Of a stretch of DNA of 5,491 nt, positions 3,105 to 5,491 are shown piece by piece (positions within the stretch are counted from its first letter, which is position 1; the number at the start of each line of letters is the position of its first letter). The translations under genes and the position numbers were made by a program. The notes under the pieces are model-generated. The model did not search any database and was not told where the DNA came from. It saw only the letters and a program-made list of their open reading frames with translations. Source of the DNA: Acidobacteriaceae bacterium (GTDB lineage Bacteria; Acidobacteriota; Terriglobia; Terriglobales; Acidobacteriaceae); NCBI GenBank assembly GCA_003135495.1, contig PLBX01000110.1, positions 1 through 5,491 on the forward strand, written 5' to 3'.

Positions 3105-5432
3105 GTGGTCAGCGCTTGTTCGATTCGAGTTCGAGGCGTGGTGCAAGGCGTCGGCTTCCGCCCGTTCGTATATCGTTTGGCGCGCGCCAATAGTCTCGCG
3201 GGATGGGTGCTGAACGGCGAGGAGGGAGTTGAAATTTTCTTGGAAGGCGCGCAAGAAAGCCTCAACGCTTTCGTTCAGCACTTGAAGAGCCAGCCGCCAC
3301 CCGCCGCCAACATCTCCGAGATCAATGTGCTCAGTGCGATCCCGCTGGGCATGACCGACTTTACGATCCGCGAAAGCGAGCGGCGCGACCGGCCCACAGT
3401 CCGAATTTCTCCTGACCTGCCAGTCTGCGAGGCCTGCCTGCACGAACTCCTTGATCCAGCGGACCGGCGCTATTTATACCCGTATATCAACTGCACAAAT
3501 TGTGGGCCGCGCTACACCGTGGTGTTGAGTCTGCCTTACGACCGTCCAAACACTACTATGCGACGTTGGCCGCTGGACGAATACTGCGAACGCGAATATC
3601 GCGATCCCGATAATCGCCGCTTTCACGCGCAGCCGGTGGCTTGCCCCGCATGCGGACCGCATTATCATCTGCAATTTTCGCAACATTCATTGCCGGACGG
3701 CGATGCGACAGAACATGAAAGCAAAGACGTTATCCGCGCCGCAACGCAGTTGCTAAGCGAAGGCAAGATTCTCGCCGTTAAAGGACTGGGCGGCTATCAT
3801 CTCGCGTGCGACGCATCCAACGCGTCGGCTGTCGCGGCTCTGCGTGAGCGTAAATACCGCAAAGAAAAACCTTTCGCGCTCATGGCGAAAAATATCGGTG
3901 TCGTTCGCAGCTTGATTGAGCTTTCGCCCGAGGCGGAGCAGTTACTCATCTCCACTGCGAGGCCTATTGTGTTGGCGCCGGCACTAGCGCCAGACATCGT
4001 TGTGCCAGACAAAGTTGCGCCATACGACAAAGTTGCTCAAGGAGTCGCCCCGGATAATAACGATCTCGGAGTGATGCTTCCCTACACTCCATTGCACCAT
4101 CTTCTTTTCGCGGCGGGCGCGCCCGAAGCACTAGTGATGACGAGTGCAAATCGCTCCAGCGAACCGATCGCGTACGAGGATGAGGAAGCGCTCGATCGCC
4201 TGTCTGAAATCGCCGACGCATTCATGATTGGGGAGCGTCCGATTGCGCGTCGCGTCGATGACTCCGTCGCGCGCGTTGGAGCATTTGGCCCCGTCATTCT
4301 ACGCCGGGCGCGAGGATACGCTCCGGGCGCCGTCGCGAAAATTCCGAACACGCAGCCGATTCTCGCCGTCGGTGGCGACTTGAAGAACGCGATTACGCTG
4401 GTCGTGGATGGCCAGGCGTTTGTCAGCCAGCATATCGGCGATTTAGGCGATTTCCAATCGCGCCGCGCGTTTCAGGAGACGATTCAGGATTTAATGTCGA
4501 TGTACGATGTGCGACCGGCAGAGTTGCTCGTGGTGCATGATGCGCACCCGGAATATATCTCGTCCTCTCACGCCAATTCCCTCGAAGTTGCGAGGGTAAT
4601 CAGGGTGCAGCACCATCGTGCTCATGTGGCGTCAGTGCTCGCAGAGCGCGGTGAATGGGAAACGCGCGTGGTCGCTGTGAGTTTCGATGGCACAGGCTAC
4701 GGGGATGATGGCAGCATCTGGGGCGGGGAGATTTTTACGGGCAGCGTCAAAGCCGGGTTTCAACGCGTGGCACATTTGCGCAGCGCTTCGCTGGCAGGCG
4801 GCGATGCGGCGGCGCAATATCCGGTGCAGGCGGCAGCCGGTTTTCTTACCCAGTTGGATGACTTGCCCGATCTGACGGCCGCGCCGTTCAATTTTTCTGA
4901 TCGTTACAAAAATGCGTTGGAATTAATTCGCAAAGATGTTCGAACTTTTGCCACTACCTCTGTCGGACGCCTTTTTGACGCCGCTGCTGCAGTCATTGGG
5001 TTCACACGAGAGATTACGTTTGAAGGGCAGGCGGCAATGTGGTTGGAGCAACAGGCGCGTAGCGTGGACACTACGGAATCTTATCCATTTCCCTTCGTCA
5101 ACGCGGAGCTGGATTTTCGGCCCTTGCTTCAATCCGTAATTCGCGATCGCGCCAGGGAACGGCGGCCTGCGGAGATTGCTCGTGCGTTCCAACGCGGTGT
5201 AGCACAAGGCTTGTGCGAGGCCATTGCCGGAATATCCAAAGCAGAAGGGCTGGACAAGGTCGTGATGTCTGGCGGAGTTTTTCAAAACGAACTTCTTTTG
5301 GAAGACCTTAAAGAATTGCTGGCGAAAGAATTGCTGGTAAAAGACAGCCTGCAGATCTGGACAAACCATACCGTACCTCCGAACGACGGCGGGATCAGCT
5401 TAGGCCAGGCGGCCATGGCGTCTTTTGCCTAG
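3105..5432 (+). CDS. hypF: Carbamoyltransferase HypF, [NiFe]-hydrogenase maturation
   Basis: HypF converts carbamoyl phosphate and ATP to carbamoyl-AMP and transfers the carbamoyl group to the C-terminal cysteine of HypE, the first committed step in making the CN ligands of the [NiFe] centre. It is a cytoplasmic enzyme. From GTG 3105 it has 775 residues (E. coli HypF has about 750). Domains in order: acylphosphatase (about 8-92; RGVVQGVGFRPF with Arg19, and Asn37 in GWVLNGE); zinc fingers (108-183; Cys108, 111, 130, 133, 161, 180, 183, but Asp158 where a Cys is expected); YrdC-like domain (about 208-412; KGLGGYHLACDA, MTSANRSSEP, RRVDDSV, RRARGYAP); Kae1-like domain (about 419-772; HHRAH with His503/His507, FDGTGYGDDG with Asp528, SVGRLFDAAAA, SGGVFQN, NDGGISLGQ with Asp761). 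The GTG at 3105 has GGGA 5 bases upstream and places the acylphosphatase domain 7 residues in; ATG 3072 and GTG 3006 are longer alternatives. No other hyp gene is visible. Two short internal duplications lengthen it. Confidence 0.96.
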   Translation: MVSACSIRVRGVVQGVGFRPFVYRLARANSLAGWVLNGEEGVEIFLEGAQESLNAFVQHLKSQPPPAANISEINVLSAIPLGMTDFTIRESERRDRPTVRISPDLPVCEACLHELLDPADRRYLYPYINCTNCGPRYTVVLSLPYDRPNTTMRRWPLDEYCEREYRDPDNRRFHAQPVACPACGPHYHLQFSQHSLPDGDATEHESKDVIRAATQLLSEGKILAVKGLGGYHLACDASNASAVAALRERKYRKEKPFALMAKNIGVVRSLIELSPEAEQLLISTARPIVLAPALAPDIVVPDKVAPYDKVAQGVAPDNNDLGVMLPYTPLHHLLFAAGAPEALVMTSANRSSEPIAYEDEEALDRLSEIADAFMIGERPIARRVDDSVARVGAFGPVILRRARGYAPGAVAKIPNTQPILAVGGDLKNAITLVVDGQAFVSQHIGDLGDFQSRRAFQETIQDLMSMYDVRPAELLVVHDAHPEYISSSHANSLEVARVIRVQHHRAHVASVLAERGEWETRVVAVSFDGTGYGDDGSIWGGEIFTGSVKAGFQRVAHLRSASLAGGDAAAQYPVQAAAGFLTQLDDLPDLTAAPFNFSDRYKNALELIRKDVRTFATTSVGRLFDAAAAVIGFTREITFEGQAAMWLEQQARSVDTTESYPFPFVNAELDFRPLLQSVIRDRARERRPAEIARAFQRGVAQGLCEAIAGISKAEGLDKVVMSGGVFQNELLLEDLKELLAKELLVKDSLQIWTNHTVPPNDGGISLGQAAMASFA
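3990..4037 (+). repeat. Degenerate 15/18-bp tandem repeat inside hypF
   Basis: Three consecutive units are visible: CCAGACATCGTTGTG (3990-4004), CCAGACAAAGTTGCG (4005-4019) and CCATACGACAAAGTTGCT (4020-4037). GACAAAGTTGC is repeated exactly at 4008-4018 and 4026-4036. All units keep frame and encode PDIVV, PDKVA, PYDKVA in a proline-rich loop of the YrdC-like domain, just before GVAPDNNDLGVMLPYTPLHH. From memory of the family this loop is usually shorter, so it looks like slippage-born expansion at a tolerant site. Confidence 0.7.
5310..5339 (+). repeat. 15-bp tandem duplication near the 3' end of hypF
   Basis: AAAGAATTGCTGG occurs exactly at 5310-5322 and 5325-5337, in two adjacent 15-base units that differ only in their last two bases. 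It encodes KELLA-KELLV in the helix between SGGVFQN and VPPNDGGISLGQ of the Kae1-like domain. That stretch is 28 residues here against about 21 at the corresponding place in E. coli HypF, which fits an inserted 5-residue unit. Confidence 0.75.
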
Positions 5433-5441
5433 GTAAGTGGA

Positions 5442-5491
5442 GACCCGGGCGTCCTCGCCCAGTCACGGCAGAGTTGGGACAGGCGGGGACG
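5442..5491. repeat. REP/BIME-like palindromic element (truncated by the window edge)
   Basis: Starting 9 bases after the hypF stop codon, GGGCG (5447-5451) and CGCCC (5456-5460) form a GC stem around TCCT. The segment CGTCCTCGCC (5450-5459) is inverted as GGCGGGGACG (5482-5491), 9 of 10 matching, with 22 bases between, and the second arm runs off the window end. GC-rich units with a GGGCGTCCTCGCCC core in alternating orientation occur, as I recall, as dispersed intergenic repeats in acidobacterial and related genomes. There is no T-run, so it is not a classic terminator, though it could stabilise the hypF 3' end. Confidence 0.5.

Noticed and set aside
4923..5369. Minus-strand 148-codon open frame inside hypF
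   Set aside because: It is antisense to conserved HypF motifs (GRLFDAAAA, SGGVFQN), which explain the sequence constraint.

Overview
The window looks like ordinary chromosome from a moderately GC-rich, Gram-negative-type bacterium. My best guess is a soil acidobacterium (Acidobacteriota, Terriglobia-like). The guess rests on protein style recalled from memory: a MerR helix-turn-helix fused to TPR repeats, an exported protein of three BON domains, and a short heptad-repeat protein beginning MNMNTDERLERLTEKHEAL. No rRNA or other phylogenetic marker is present, so the assignment is inference. I see no transposase, integrase, tRNA, rRNA or CRISPR array.

Layout. Bases 1-143 hold the lysine-rich C-terminal tail of a plus-strand gene that starts outside the window. 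It ends one base before the stop codon of a minus-strand MarR-family regulator (145-615). Upstream of marR on the same strand is a 73-residue coiled-coil protein (676-897), possibly co-transcribed with it. A roughly 200-base divergent region (898-1100) rich in small repeats and dyads separates this pair from a plus-strand exported triple-BON protein (1101-1841), which ends in a textbook intrinsic terminator (1869-1894). Converging on that terminator is the minus-strand MerR-TPR fusion gene (1923-2813), whose probable promoter (2834-2863) carries a perfect 10-bp palindrome in its spacer. After a second divergent gap comes hypF (about 3105-5432), the carbamoyltransferase that makes the CN ligands of [NiFe]-hydrogenases. 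The last 50 bases look like the start of a dispersed palindromic (REP/BIME-like) repeat.

How the genes relate. No single pathway links them. There are two regulators (MarR; MerR-TPR), one envelope-associated protein (BON), one small coiled-coil protein and one metalloenzyme maturation factor. hypF implies a [NiFe]-hydrogenase elsewhere in the genome, but no other hyp or hydrogenase gene is visible here.

Most unusual points. HypF has seven of the eight expected zinc-finger cysteines, with Asp at the eighth position. HypF also carries two separate in-frame 15-bp-type tandem duplications, each lengthening the protein by a few residues. The MerR-TPR promoter resembles MerR-type promoter architecture, which suggests autoregulation. 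I found no convincing evidence of a wholly new system.
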